Counted from the stretch's first letter, positions 36,752 through 44,703 are shown. The stretch: DNA of 64,000 nucleotides from Mesorhizobium loti (GCF_003148495.1 NZ_QGGH01000001.1:1322347-1386346), one strand, 5' to 3'. The notes: generated by a model not told the origin, from the letters alone. A program made the numbers and translations.

Positions 36752-36866
36752 TATGCAGCTCCCGCAGGGGCGGGAGTACGATCGGCACTCTCAAGCGCCA
36801 GCGCCCGTTAAAGTGGCCAGCGACGGGGAAGTGTACGCTTTCGACAATCCGATAGCGAGTCATTCC
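36752..36866 (-). promoter_or_regulatory. SD-masking leader element, copy 2, with shared upstream region
   Basis: On the minus strand: a GACTCGCTA...ATTGTCGAAAGCGTAC stretch, then GTCGCTGGCC, GGGCGCTGGCGCTTGAGAG (36806-36788), and the hairpin CTCCCGC-CCCT-GCGGGAG (36776-36759) before the TTG start. The whole ~115 bp resembles copy 3. Confidence 0.65.
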
Positions 36867-36877
36867 GTGCCGGGTTG

Positions 36878-37276
36878 CTATTCGGAATCTTTTCCCTGGA
36901 GGGGGCGTGGTGACGAATTGGCGGAGTCCTCCACCGCATTCGCTTGAGGGAAGCGCGATGCTCCGCCGCCACCCGAACCAACTGTCCCGGCAGGGGTTGG
37001 TTCCGTGAGTGCTGCCTCGACCGCCCACAAGGCAGGCCTCTGTACCGATGAGGTTTGGGGATCGACCTCGCCGAGCCATTCGTCGTAGCTGAAGCGCATA
37101 GCGGCAAGCAGTTCCGCGGGCATGTCCATGCCGCCTTGAAAAAGCTCCATGGCACGGCACCCGAGACGTTCCCTGGCCGGTTGGCCCGCGGCAATGCCGG
37201 CCTGGCGGCAATAGTCATCGAGCACTTTACCCAGGATCGAAAGCTGATCTGAATCCACTGACCCGTTGAAGATCAT
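36878..37276 (-). CDS. hypothetical protein with SD-masking leader
   Basis: The protein has 132 residues. The first 70 (LSILGKVLDDYCRQAGIAAG, ARERLGCRAMELFQGG, ELLAAMRFSYDEWLGE) look like a compact helical domain seen in short rhizobial proteins. The last 50 are low complexity (AGTVGSGGGGASRFPQANAV) and coincide with a DNA block repeated at 34820-34930, so the natural C-terminus may have been replaced. GGGAG and the AT of the start codon are inside the leader hairpin. Confidence 0.62.
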   Translation of the reverse strand: MIFNGSVDSDQLSILGKVLDDYCRQAGIAAGQPARERLGCRAMELFQGGMDMPAELLAAMRFSYDEWLGEVDPQTSSVQRPALWAVEAALTEPTPAGTVGSGGGGASRFPQANAVEDSANSSPRPLQGKDSE

Positions 37277-37390
37277 CGCGCTTCTCCCATCGTTGGGGCG
37301 AAAGCGCGATCTGCTCTTTCAAGCGCCAGCGCCCATTCAACGGCCAGCGACACGCGCACCGTATGCTTCCGACAATTGGTTAGCGAGTCC
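37277..37390 (-). promoter_or_regulatory. SD-masking leader element, copy 3
   Basis: On the minus strand: GACTCGCTA...ATTGTCGGAAGCATAC, GTCGCTGGCC, GGGCGCTGGCGCTTGAAAG (37334-37316), then ATCGCGCTT pairing with AAGCGCGAT, plus an inner CCC/GGG. The second arm contains the Shine-Dalgarno GGGAG next to it and the AT of the ATG at 37276. The sequence of the stem differs from copies 1 and 2 but the fold is kept. Confidence 0.62.
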
Positions 37391-37606
37391 CGCGAACTGT
37401 CCGGAAGCGTACCAAGCAATTCGCGTAATTGTTCGCCTTGCGGTAACTGGGTAGCTTTGCAACGCGGCGGACCTTAGATGCCGCCTTGGCCGACGCGGGA
37501 CCCGGCCCCCCGCCCAACCTAACCCCCGCGTCGGCCATCGATAGCGGTGCCTTCATTGGCGGGCCTTGCGAATGGGACGCTTGATGCCGAGAGACGAAAT
37601 CGCCTA

Positions 37607-37816
37607 ATGCCAAAAGACAGATTTGAGTGCCTGCAGGAAGCGCCCGGCAGCTGGATGGTGTGGGACCATACGGGTGGAGCGCCGGCAAGGCTCGGCGGCG
37701 TCGAGTTGCGAGGCCAGGACAAGCACCGGGCGGAGATCGCGCGCGACATCCTCAGGCGGATCTTTCGGACTGGCCGGGATGTCGACGCCGCGAAGAGCGA
37801 CCCTTCGGACGCATGA
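37607..37816 (+). CDS. small hypothetical protein
   Basis: The protein has 69 residues starting MPKDRFECLQEAPGSWMVWD. It has a strand-turn-strand (GSWMVWDHTGGAPARLGGVE) and a helix (DKHRAEIARDILRRIFRTG). The pattern is that of a short domain found in many rhizobial hypothetical proteins. Weak ribosome site. An earlier in-frame start is possible. Confidence 0.6.
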   Translation: MPKDRFECLQEAPGSWMVWDHTGGAPARLGGVELRGQDKHRAEIARDILRRIFRTGRDVDAAKSDPSDA

Positions 37817-38147
37817 GGCGCAACCAGGTGCTGCGTGTTCCTGCGCGGCGCCCTCTGCGCGCAGAAGACCCGCCACCGACGCAAATCGTGACAGGTCTCC
37901 CGGAGTAGACCGGGCGTCCCACCGCCAGGTCTATTTTCAAAACTTCACGGCGGGACAATTGTTCCGCCAAACCGGAAACCAGTGCGTTCCATGGGGATAA
38001 AAGAAACCCCGCCGGCCGGAGCCTGACGGGGCATTTGATTGGAGGTGTTCCGGATCGAATGGGAGACGATCCGGGGGAAGAACGCAAAGGCCGCGCAAAG
38101 GTTCCGGACGGTGCTGAAGTACATCGCGGGAATGCCCTGTGGTGGCG
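37817..38147. other. intergenic stretch without a clear gene
   Basis: No convincing gene. It holds the terminator of RiPP-like gene E (38007-38033, minus strand). A plus-strand frame at about 38045-38221 (EWETIRGKNAKAAQRFRTV) looks weakly coding but overlaps the RiPP-like gene on the other strand; it could be a remnant. Confidence 0.5.
38007..38033 (-). terminator. probable terminator of RiPP-like gene E
   Basis: On the minus strand GCCCCG...CGGGG(T) stem with a GC-rich loop is followed by TTTCTTTT. It lies about 115 nt after the stop of the peptide gene at 38148. Confidence 0.6.
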
Positions 38148-38252
38148 TCAGCCTGACGGGCCGATCGGGCCCGATGACGGGATTGCCTGCGCCGTCAAGG
38201 CCGACAGTTTCTGCCGTTTGACCAGCACCGGCTTTTCATAGGTCTTCTTCAT
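38148..38252 (-). CDS. RiPP-like precursor peptide E (34 residues)
   Basis: The gene encodes MKKTYEKPVLVKRQKLSALT followed by AQAIPSSGPIGPSG. The leader is almost identical to that of gene B (16 residues in a row). The tail is longer, rich in Pro, Gly and Ser, and has no acidic residue. GAGAGG precedes the ATG. The CTTGACA box starts 60 nt upstream on the minus strand. It stands downstream of the hydroxyacid dehydrogenase gene on the same strand, but its own box and the 97-nt gap suggest separate transcription. Confidence 0.8.
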   Translation of the reverse strand: MKKTYEKPVLVKRQKLSALTAQAIPSSGPIGPSG

Positions 38253-38305
38253 GGTTTGCCTCTCAGTAGAGTTCGATTGCGGCAGCGTCGTCGCCGGCCG
38301 CGCTC

Positions 38306-38312
38306 TGTCAAG
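38306..38312 (-). promoter_or_regulatory. conserved CTTGACA box of RiPP-like gene E
   Basis: On the minus strand CTTGACA begins 60 nt before the ATG at 38252. This conserved spacing on the opposite strand, in unrelated surroundings, supports a family promoter. Confidence 0.6.
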
Positions 38313-38349
38313 CTGAAGCGGCCAAGGCCGGCCAGCGACGAAACCTGCC

Positions 38350-39381
38350 TCAGTTCCTGTCGGCGGGTTTTGAGCGCATGCGCGAAACCGTCTCGCGTTC
38401 GGCGCGCTTGGAGCGCAGCGGCGGCAGGCCGCGGTCGATCAGGTCCATGTCCTCCAGCACCATGTCGCCCATGCGCTTGAAAGCGATGTCGAGCGCGCCG
38501 GCGCGATGGGCCGAGCGCAGGAAGCCGGGCAGGGCGCGCACGGGGTGGTCTGACGCCAGCGGCTCCTCCGGGAAGACGTCGCTGGCGGCGACGATGTGGC
38601 CGCTCTTCACCGCGGCCATCAGCGCGGGGAAGTCCACCACGCCGGCGCGGCTGAGCAGGATAAAGGCGGCGCCCTTGCGCATGCTGGCGAAGGCATCCGC
38701 GCCGAGAAAGCCCTGGTTCTCAGAGGTCACCGAGGCGACGACGAAGACGAAGTCGCTGGTCGACAGCACCGCGTCCAGCGAGGCCGGCTCGACGCCATTG
38801 TCGATGAGGATCGACGGCGGCAGCCAGGGATCGAAGACTTTGGTGCGGGTGCGGAAGCCCGACAGCAGCCGGTTCAGCGCACGGCCGAGATCGCCGAAGC
38901 CGATGATGCCGACATCGGCGCCCGACAAGAGCCGCGCCGTCAAATTGCCGTCGCCGCCCCACAATTCCCTGCCTTGCCGGAAGGCGAGGTCGGCATCGAC
39001 GATGTTGCGGGCGAGGTTGAGCGCCATCGCAAGGCCAAGCTCGGCCACCGGCTCGGCGAACACCAGGCCGGTGGTGACGACATGGATGCCGCGCGCGAAC
39101 AGCGTCTCGTAAGGCATGTTGTTGATGAGGTTGGTCTCGACATTGAAAACGCAGCGCAGCGCCTTCATCTGGTCGAGCGTGTCGGGTGAGATCGGCGGCT
39201 GGCCGACAATGTAGCGGGCTTGTGCCAGCACATCGGCCGGCAGGTTCGCCACGCCGTCGGCGGTGGTCTCGACGATGCGGTATTTCGACCTGAGGCGCGC
39301 CAGCTGCGGCTGGGTGAAGATGAGATCGAGCGTGCGCGGTTCCGGCGCGCTGATGACCAGCGGCAAGGCATTGTCTGACAT
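38350..39381 (-). CDS. D-2-hydroxyacid dehydrogenase family protein
   Basis: The protein has 343 residues. The NAD-binding motif is GIIGFGDLGRALNRLL (GxGxxG variant), followed by the conserved VVASVTSENQGFLG and the arginine of ILLSRAGVVD; DVFPEEPL and the catalytic His in SAHRAGA complete the pattern of 2-hydroxyacid dehydrogenases. It should reduce a 2-keto acid or oxidise a D-2-hydroxyacid. It is divergent from the LacI gene, with two operator-like sites between, so it is probably under LacI control with the isomerase gene. Confidence 0.88.
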   Translation of the reverse strand: MSDNALPLVISAPEPRTLDLIFTQPQLARLRSKYRIVETTADGVANLPADVLAQARYIVGQPPISPDTLDQMKALRCVFNVETNLINNMPYETLFARGIHVVTTGLVFAEPVAELGLAMALNLARNIVDADLAFRQGRELWGGDGNLTARLLSGADVGIIGFGDLGRALNRLLSGFRTRTKVFDPWLPPSILIDNGVEPASLDAVLSTSDFVFVVASVTSENQGFLGADAFASMRKGAAFILLSRAGVVDFPALMAAVKSGHIVAASDVFPEEPLASDHPVRALPGFLRSAHRAGALDIAFKRMGDMVLEDMDLIDRGLPPLRSKRAERETVSRMRSKPADRN

Positions 39382-39436
39382 GATGATTCCTCCCGGCGCG
39401 ATCCGGATCGCGTTTTCTGGGAGGTAAATTACCTTC

Positions 39437-39471
39437 GATTAAACGATTTACAACCACGAAAAATCGATTTA
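39437..39471. promoter_or_regulatory. two candidate LacI-family operators
   Basis: Site 1 (about 39439-39450) TTAAACGATTTA and site 2 (39461-39470) AAATCGATTT, a perfect palindrome. Both resemble TAAATCGATTTA at 40631. They are 22 bp apart (two helical turns) between the divergent dehydrogenase and LacI genes. Confidence 0.65.
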
Positions 39472-39526
39472 CCCATTTCTCCAGCGGACGAGAAATGCTG
39501 ATGTCCGCATCTCGGGAGGAGGACCA

Positions 39527-40588
39527 ATGGCGCGTCGGCAAGGCCAGCAGCGGCGTGCCTCAATCCATGATGTGGCAAGCCATGCCGGCGTGTCCGCCGC
39601 CACCGTCTCCAAGGTCATGGCCGGCGTCACCACGGTGAAGTCCGAAAATGCGCAGCGCGTCTTCGATGCCGTCGAGCTGTTGGGCTACCGCGTCGATCCG
39701 CTGGCTTCCGACATGCGCAGGGCCAAGCGCCGCATCATCGGCGCCATCATGCCCGAGTTCGAAAGCGAGTTCTTCGGCCAGATGGTCACCCAGCTCGAGA
39801 GCCTGGCCGAGCAGCGCGGCTACACGCTGGTGGCGGCGTCGAGCCGCGAATCCGAAGCGCGCGAAACGGAGATCCTCGCCCGCATGCATGACTGGCGGGT
39901 GGCCGGCGTGGTGCTGGCACCGGTGCGCAACGAGCATGGACCGGCGGCCGCATTCATGAAGGCCAACGGCATGACCGGCGTGCTGATCGACCGCGTGCTG
40001 TCCGACGACGCCTTCGACACGGTGTCGGCCGACAGTGCTGCCGCAAGCGCCGAAGTGGCGCGCGAACTGCTCGGCAACGGCCACCGCCACATCCTGGTCA
40101 TCGGCCTTGGCGAGCAGGCGGCCACCGTGCGCGCCCGCCTCGATGGATTTCGCGCCACCGCGCTCAAGCTGGCGCCGGGTGTTCGCATCGACGTCGTGCT
40201 CGCCGAAACCGATGTCGAGCCGCTCAGGGCGCAGCTGCGCGACTATTTTGCGAAGGGAGAGCGGCCGACGGCGGTCTATTCGCTGTTCCTCAAGGGTACG
40301 CTGGTGGCGCTCTCGGAGTTCCGCCGACGCGGCTGGCACTGCCCCAACGACATTTCGCTGGTCGGCTTCGACGATGCCGAATGGATGCAGGTGACATGGC
40401 CGGCCATCGCCGCCGTGGTGCAGCCGGTGCGCCAGATCGCCGGCCACGCCATGGAGGCCTTGTTTGCCAGGATCGAAGGCGGGGAGGGGCCGCCGATCGC
40501 GCGGCTCGAGCCTTGCAAGGTTCTGATGCGGGAATCCGTTGGCCCGCCAGGCAACGGCCCGCATTCCGGGACGGCTCGCGGCACGTGA
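39527..40588 (+). CDS. LacI family regulator
   Basis: The protein has 353 residues. The N-terminal headpiece is SIHDVASHAGVSAATVSKVM, with the hinge helix PLASDMRRAKRR. The periplasmic-binding-like domain includes GVLIDRVLSDD and the typical ISLVGFDDAEW segment. The CG-centred operators next to it and before the isomerase gene suit this family. The effector is probably a sugar or sugar acid. Confidence 0.92.
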   Translation: MARRQGQQRRASIHDVASHAGVSAATVSKVMAGVTTVKSENAQRVFDAVELLGYRVDPLASDMRRAKRRIIGAIMPEFESEFFGQMVTQLESLAEQRGYTLVAASSRESEARETEILARMHDWRVAGVVLAPVRNEHGPAAAFMKANGMTGVLIDRVLSDDAFDTVSADSAAASAEVARELLGNGHRHILVIGLGEQAATVRARLDGFRATALKLAPGVRIDVVLAETDVEPLRAQLRDYFAKGERPTAVYSLFLKGTLVALSEFRRRGWHCPNDISLVGFDDAEWMQVTWPAIAAVVQPVRQIAGHAMEALFARIEGGEGPPIARLEPCKVLMRESVGPPGNGPHSGTARGT

Positions 40589-40630
40589 CATCAAATGGAG
40601 GAAAACGAATGACCCAGTTCGTCCTGAAGA

Positions 40631-40642
40631 TAAATCGATTTA
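40631..40642. promoter_or_regulatory. candidate LacI-family operator before the isomerase gene
   Basis: TAAATCGATTTA is a perfect 12-bp palindrome 53 nt before the ATG at 40695 and matches the sites at 39439 and 39461. Confidence 0.7.
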
Positions 40643-40694
40643 CTCTGGCTTCCGGCCTCGCGTTTCCGGCGCATGAACGGAGAGGCTACAGCTG

Positions 40695-41549
40695 ATGAAT
40701 GTTTTTGGATTGCACACATTCGCCATTGCCCCGGTCTGGGACCTCGACCTGATCGAGCCGCAGATGGAGCGGTTGAAGGTACTGGGCATCGGCCTGCTCG
40801 AAATCCCGCTGCTGCGCCCCGAGGAGATCGACACTCTGCGCACGCACGCCTTTGCCGAACGTTGGAATGTCGCGCTTATTCCGTCGCTTGGCCTGCCTGC
40901 TTCACTCGACGTGGTGGCGCGGCCGGACGAGGCGCTGGCTTTCCTCGAGCCGGCCTTCGGCGTGTGTGAGGCGGTGGGCAGCGAGGCGCTCGGCGGCGTC
41001 ACCTATGGCACGATCGGCAAGACTTCCGGACGTGCGCCGATGGCTGAGGAAATGGACGGCATGTGCAGGTTCCTGGTCCGCGCGGCCAAGGCGGCCAAGG
41101 CGCATGGGCTGAAGCTCGGCATAGAGCCCTGCAACCGCTACGAGACGCATCTGATCAACCGTGGCATCGACGCGACGCGGATCATCGAGCGCGTCGGCGC
41201 CGACAACATCTTCATCCATCTCGACACCTACCACATGCATATCGAGGAGGAGAGTTTTGAAGCCGGCTTCCGCGCCGCCGCACCCTATCTCGGCTACGTC
41301 CATGTCTCCGAAGCCAATCGCGGCGTGCCGGGGCGCGGCATGCTCAACTGGGCGGCCTGCATGAAGGCGATATCGGACATCGGCTACAGCGGAGCCATCA
41401 CGCTGGAAAGCATGAACCATGTCGATGTCGACATTGCCGGCGGGCTGGCCGTGTGGCGGCCGGTGGCCGACAATCCGGACGATGTCATCGAGGTCGGTCT
41501 GCCGTTCCTGCGCAAGGAGGCGAGGAAGGCCGGGCTGACGCTGGGGTGA
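40695..41549 (+). CDS. sugar phosphate isomerase/epimerase (AP endonuclease 2 fold)
   Basis: A TIM-barrel protein of 284 residues. The metal-binding carboxylates are in GIEPCNRYETH and LDTYHMHIEEE, and the C-terminal ITLESMNHVDVD; the pattern is like D-tagatose/D-psicose 3-epimerases. With the divergent hydroxyacid dehydrogenase and the LacI regulator it forms a small sugar or sugar-acid locus. The exact substrate is not visible. Confidence 0.88.
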   Translation: MNVFGLHTFAIAPVWDLDLIEPQMERLKVLGIGLLEIPLLRPEEIDTLRTHAFAERWNVALIPSLGLPASLDVVARPDEALAFLEPAFGVCEAVGSEALGGVTYGTIGKTSGRAPMAEEMDGMCRFLVRAAKAAKAHGLKLGIEPCNRYETHLINRGIDATRIIERVGADNIFIHLDTYHMHIEEESFEAGFRAAAPYLGYVHVSEANRGVPGRGMLNWAACMKAISDIGYSGAITLESMNHVDVDIAGGLAVWRPVADNPDDVIEVGLPFLRKEARKAGLTLG

Positions 41550-41649
41550 GGGTGCTCCAACGGAGCCGTCACATGTGCCAGCGATGCAACAGTGCAGAAT
41601 CGTTTGACCGAGGTGCTGCAGAAACGGTGTAAGAACCAGTAACGGCACA

Positions 41650-41656
41650 ATTGACA
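41650..41656 (+). promoter_or_regulatory. ATTGACA box of RiPP-like gene D
   Basis: ATTGACA begins 62 nt before the GTG start at 41712, matching the CTTGACA boxes of the other family members except for the first base. Confidence 0.5.
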
Positions 41657-41711
41657 CGAGGCAGGGAATTGGTTCTGCTGGCGCCGTATCCAATGTGGAG
41701 GGGACTTTGCG

Positions 41712-41810
41712 GTGAAGAAATACGAGAAGCCAACTTTGCAGAAGCGCGACAGGCTTTCGGTCGTCACGGCCCAGACTGCCCCCTCGACACCTCCGCCGCC
41801 GCCCGCCTGA
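41712..41810 (+). CDS. RiPP-like precursor peptide D (32 residues)
   Basis: The gene encodes VKKYEKPTLQKRDRLSVVTA (initiator Met from GTG) followed by QTAPSTPPPPPA. One residue is missing between KK and YEKP compared with the other members. The tail ends in a pentaproline run and has no acidic residue or cysteine. GGAGGGG precedes the GTG. A long hairpin (41849-41882) follows. The convergent gene is an FAD oxidoreductase and the exopolysaccharide locus starts beyond it. Confidence 0.8.
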   Translation: MKKYEKPTLQKRDRLSVVTAQTAPSTPPPPPA

Positions 41811-41848
41811 GCGGTTGGCGTCTGACGCATTCGCCTCATAAGGGCAAT

Positions 41849-41882
41849 CAATAGGGCGCGATTGGCTGATCGCGCCCTATTG
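41849..41882. terminator. 14-bp hairpin between RiPP-like gene D and the FAD gene
   Basis: Perfect stem CAATAGGGCGCGAT / ATCGCGCCCTATTG around TGGCTG. It includes the TAG stop of the minus-strand FAD gene. T-tracts are weak on both sides, so it may be a bidirectional terminator or an mRNA-protecting 3' hairpin. Confidence 0.65.
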
Positions 41883-43067
41883 CATGTTGGCCACGGGCGC
41901 CTGCCGTTGTCCCAGATGCCGCATCTTGCGGCCAATGATCATCAGCCGGCGCGCCGTGTTGTTGCGCAGGCGCCGTACGCGCCATTCCAGCCCGGTTTCG
42001 ATGGTGATCGACTTGGCATAGTAGCTCACACGCATACCGTCCTCATCGGTAGCCACCTTGACCGGGTCGTCATAGAAGGCATTGATCTTGTCAGCCGCCA
42101 TGCCTGGTGTTTCCAGCCAGCGCGGAATGTGAACCGAATGGAGCTGGTCGACATCGGTCATCACCCGCCCGATGCCGACGCCCGGCGTTGGACACGTCGT
42201 GCAGAAAGCGTCGCCGATGAAGACGACCCCGTCGCGGCGATGGCCTTGCGTCGTATTCAGGCTGACCTGCCTGATCTCGACGGGACTTGCGACTTCGAAG
42301 TTGCCGCATAGCGCTGCTATCTCGGGCATCAGCTCGCAAAGCATCTTCTGCGGATCCTGGCGAAACGCCCTCGTCCACGGTTCGGCCACGGTGCGATAGA
42401 CGAACATGTTCGCCCGCATCTTGTTGCCGAGAGGAAAGATGCTGATGTAGGCGACACGGTCGGCGGCCCGCCTGCCGTAGCAAGTAGCGGACTGATAGGC
42501 GAATTCACGCGGCGAGATGGCGAGATCGAATCCCATCGACAGCGAATGCGCCTTCGATTGCTCGACACGCTCGACCCCGACGGCGCGCCGCACCGCTTCG
42601 CCGTGGCCGGTGGCCACCACCAGCAGGCGGGCACTGATGACGGAGCCGTCGGCCAGCACAAGCCGCTGCCGGTCCGGTCCGGTCGAGATCTCGGTTACCT
42701 TGCCGACCGTCAGCGGCACTTGCGGCGGCAAGGCGTCGCGCAGGCCATTGATCAGCGCGCCATAGGAAAATGTGAATTCCGACTTCTTCTCATGCGCGAA
42801 CAGCTGGCCGAGGCGGAAGACATGGGTATCGGTTGTTGAGGTGACGAGACGCTTGACCGTCGCATCGAGGCCGAGCTTTTCGAACAGCAGCATCTGATCC
42901 ATGCCGATCTTCTCGGCCCGGAACTCGTCGTGGTGGACGCGGTGCGGATCGATCAGCGCCACCTTGCGCCCAGCTTGTCCCAACACCGTTGCCAAGGTGG
43001 TGCCGGCCATTCCGGCGCCGACGATCACCACTTCGACTTCGGTTTGGCCAGCCTCTGCGGTACTCAT
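41877..43067 (-). CDS. FAD-dependent oxidoreductase (aromatic hydroxylase/halogenase-like)
   Basis: The protein has 396 residues. The N-terminal dinucleotide motif is VVIVGAGMAGTTLATVLGQ (GxGxxG), with the second FAD motif VVFIGDAFCTTCPTPGVGIG (GD motif). The fold is that of p-hydroxybenzoate hydroxylase-type monooxygenases. The WxWxIP halogenase motif is not seen. It may hydroxylate an aromatic or polyketide-like compound. It is convergent with RiPP-like gene D and next to the polysaccharide locus; neither association proves a role. Confidence 0.85.
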   Translation of the reverse strand: MSTAEAGQTEVEVVIVGAGMAGTTLATVLGQAGRKVALIDPHRVHHDEFRAEKIGMDQMLLFEKLGLDATVKRLVTSTTDTHVFRLGQLFAHEKKSEFTFSYGALINGLRDALPPQVPLTVGKVTEISTGPDRQRLVLADGSVISARLLVVATGHGEAVRRAVGVERVEQSKAHSLSMGFDLAISPREFAYQSATCYGRRAADRVAYISIFPLGNKMRANMFVYRTVAEPWTRAFRQDPQKMLCELMPEIAALCGNFEVASPVEIRQVSLNTTQGHRRDGVVFIGDAFCTTCPTPGVGIGRVMTDVDQLHSVHIPRWLETPGMAADKINAFYDDPVKVATDEDGMRVSYYAKSITIETGLEWRVRRLRNNTARRLMIIGRKMRHLGQRQAPVANMQ

Positions 43068-43182
43068 TTCGCTGCCCTTTCTGGTAGCAACTCCCGAGTG
43101 CAACTACGGTGGAAGATATCTCCCGGACCTAATTCAACCTCAAGCAACCGGAGCATGTATCTGGTAGTAACCAATGTTTAGG

Positions 43183-44703
43183 TTAATCGCGGACCCGTCG
43201 TTTCCAGCGCGGTGCGATCGCCGAGCCATCGATGAACTCAAAACCGCCTGCCTCGTTGAGCGTGTGAAGTTTGCGCCCATTCCATAGCGCACCTGGATTT
43301 AAGATGGTTTCAACGACTTGCTCCATGCCGATCAAATCAAGGTGAGAAATGCGTGCGATGCCGAGAGCCGCGCCATAGCTCCTGCGGCAGTCCTGAACCG
43401 GGCGCAGCAAGTCGTTGCCGCGCTTGACCATGCGCCCGGCCGGCCGCGCCGAGGCGATGTCGATCAGCACGGGATTGTTCGGATGCGGTGTCCAGGGGCC
43501 GCGAAAATCCGGCGCCGACCACAGATGCAGCGCGTCGGAGAAGGCGCCGCCGCCATCGCGGATGGTGCCTCCACCATCCCGGACAGTGGCGAACAGCCAC
43601 CAGGCGCCGCCGTGCTCGACCAGGGTGGCGTCGCTGGCGATGATGCCGGACAGAAGCGTCGCCTCCTTGACCCATCCGCCGGGAAAGGCGGTGGCCCGGT
43701 AGAGATCGACCGTGCCGTTGGCGCAGCTTTCTGGCACCATCCAGACCTCGCCGTCGCGCTCGAAGACGAAGGGGTAGGAGAGATGGTAGGGCAGGTCGAG
43801 CACCGGCTCAGGGCGGCCGAGCGGGCCGGCCGGGCCGAAGGGCACGGCGGAGATGATGGCCCGGCCCAGCCGATGGATATAGTCCTCGACGAACAGGGTT
43901 AGCTGGCCTTGGCGAACGATCGGGAACGGGTCGGCATAGAAGCGGCTGCCGTCGTCCGGCAGCTCTTGCCAACCCGATGCCGGATGCGCGCGCAGGTCGA
44001 ACAAATCGCGACCCTTGGTCTGCCGCCAGCCGACCTTCCAGTGCGGCGCGTTGTAGCAAAGATGGTAGATCTTCTGGACGATCCGCCGCGCCAGCGCCTT
44101 GCCGGCTCTGACGCCAAGCTTGCCGGCCGAAGGCATCGGCGGCGGGCTACCTGCCTGCGGCGGCTCGGGCAGGTCGGGCACGGACTTTGCCGCGCCTGAC
44201 AGGGCAGCTATGATCAGGCTTGCCGTGCGCGCCAGCATGTCCTGGAAGGATGCGAGCGCGATGCCGCCATATTCGGTTCCCAGGCGCCCGGCTGCAATCG
44301 CAATACCGTTCTCCTCGATGCGGGCAAGCGGTGTGCGGCCGGCAAGGATCAGGGCCAGCAAGGCCGCTTCGCCGCTGGCGCCATCGTAGGTGACGCGCCA
44401 GACCCGCATGCCCTCCAGCATGACATCGCCGCAGAGGTCGATCACCAGGTCAGGCGAAGCAGAGGACTGCGTCCGGTAGGGGGCGAGCGTCGAAAGCGGC
44501 ACACGCTTGCCCAGCCCATCATGGGACAGGCCGTGTATCGCCGTTTCGAGTTGAAACAGGGCCGCGGCGCTGCGCGGGATGCCGCCGCCCGCCGGCCTGA
44601 TATCGACGGACAGCACGACATCGCCAAGCGCGGCAAGGCGTTCCAGCAGCGCGACATGGAAGGCGCGCACGCAATCGCCGTCCAGGCGCAGGCTTATCCG
44701 CAT
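43183..44703 (-). CDS. glycosyl/formyl transferase-like protein of the polysaccharide locus
   Basis: The protein has 506 residues. The N-terminal half (about 1-180) has a formyltransferase-like start. The C-terminal 280 residues (GSRFYADPFPIVRQGQLTLF, PYHLSYPFVFERDGEVWMVP, DATLVEHGGAWWLFATV, LHLWSAPDFRGPWTPHPNNP) have the five-bladed beta-propeller pattern of the glucosamine inositolphosphorylceramide transferase N-terminal domain or GH43/117-like propellers. It sits head-to-head with the Wzc-like gene and probably modifies the polysaccharide. Confidence 0.72.
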   Translation of the reverse strand: MRISLRLDGDCVRAFHVALLERLAALGDVVLSVDIRPAGGGIPRSAAALFQLETAIHGLSHDGLGKRVPLSTLAPYRTQSSASPDLVIDLCGDVMLEGMRVWRVTYDGASGEAALLALILAGRTPLARIEENGIAIAAGRLGTEYGGIALASFQDMLARTASLIIAALSGAAKSVPDLPEPPQAGSPPPMPSAGKLGVRAGKALARRIVQKIYHLCYNAPHWKVGWRQTKGRDLFDLRAHPASGWQELPDDGSRFYADPFPIVRQGQLTLFVEDYIHRLGRAIISAVPFGPAGPLGRPEPVLDLPYHLSYPFVFERDGEVWMVPESCANGTVDLYRATAFPGGWVKEATLLSGIIASDATLVEHGGAWWLFATVRDGGGTIRDGGGAFSDALHLWSAPDFRGPWTPHPNNPVLIDIASARPAGRMVKRGNDLLRPVQDCRRSYGAALGIARISHLDLIGMEQVVETILNPGALWNGRKLHTLNEAGGFEFIDGSAIAPRWKRRVRD

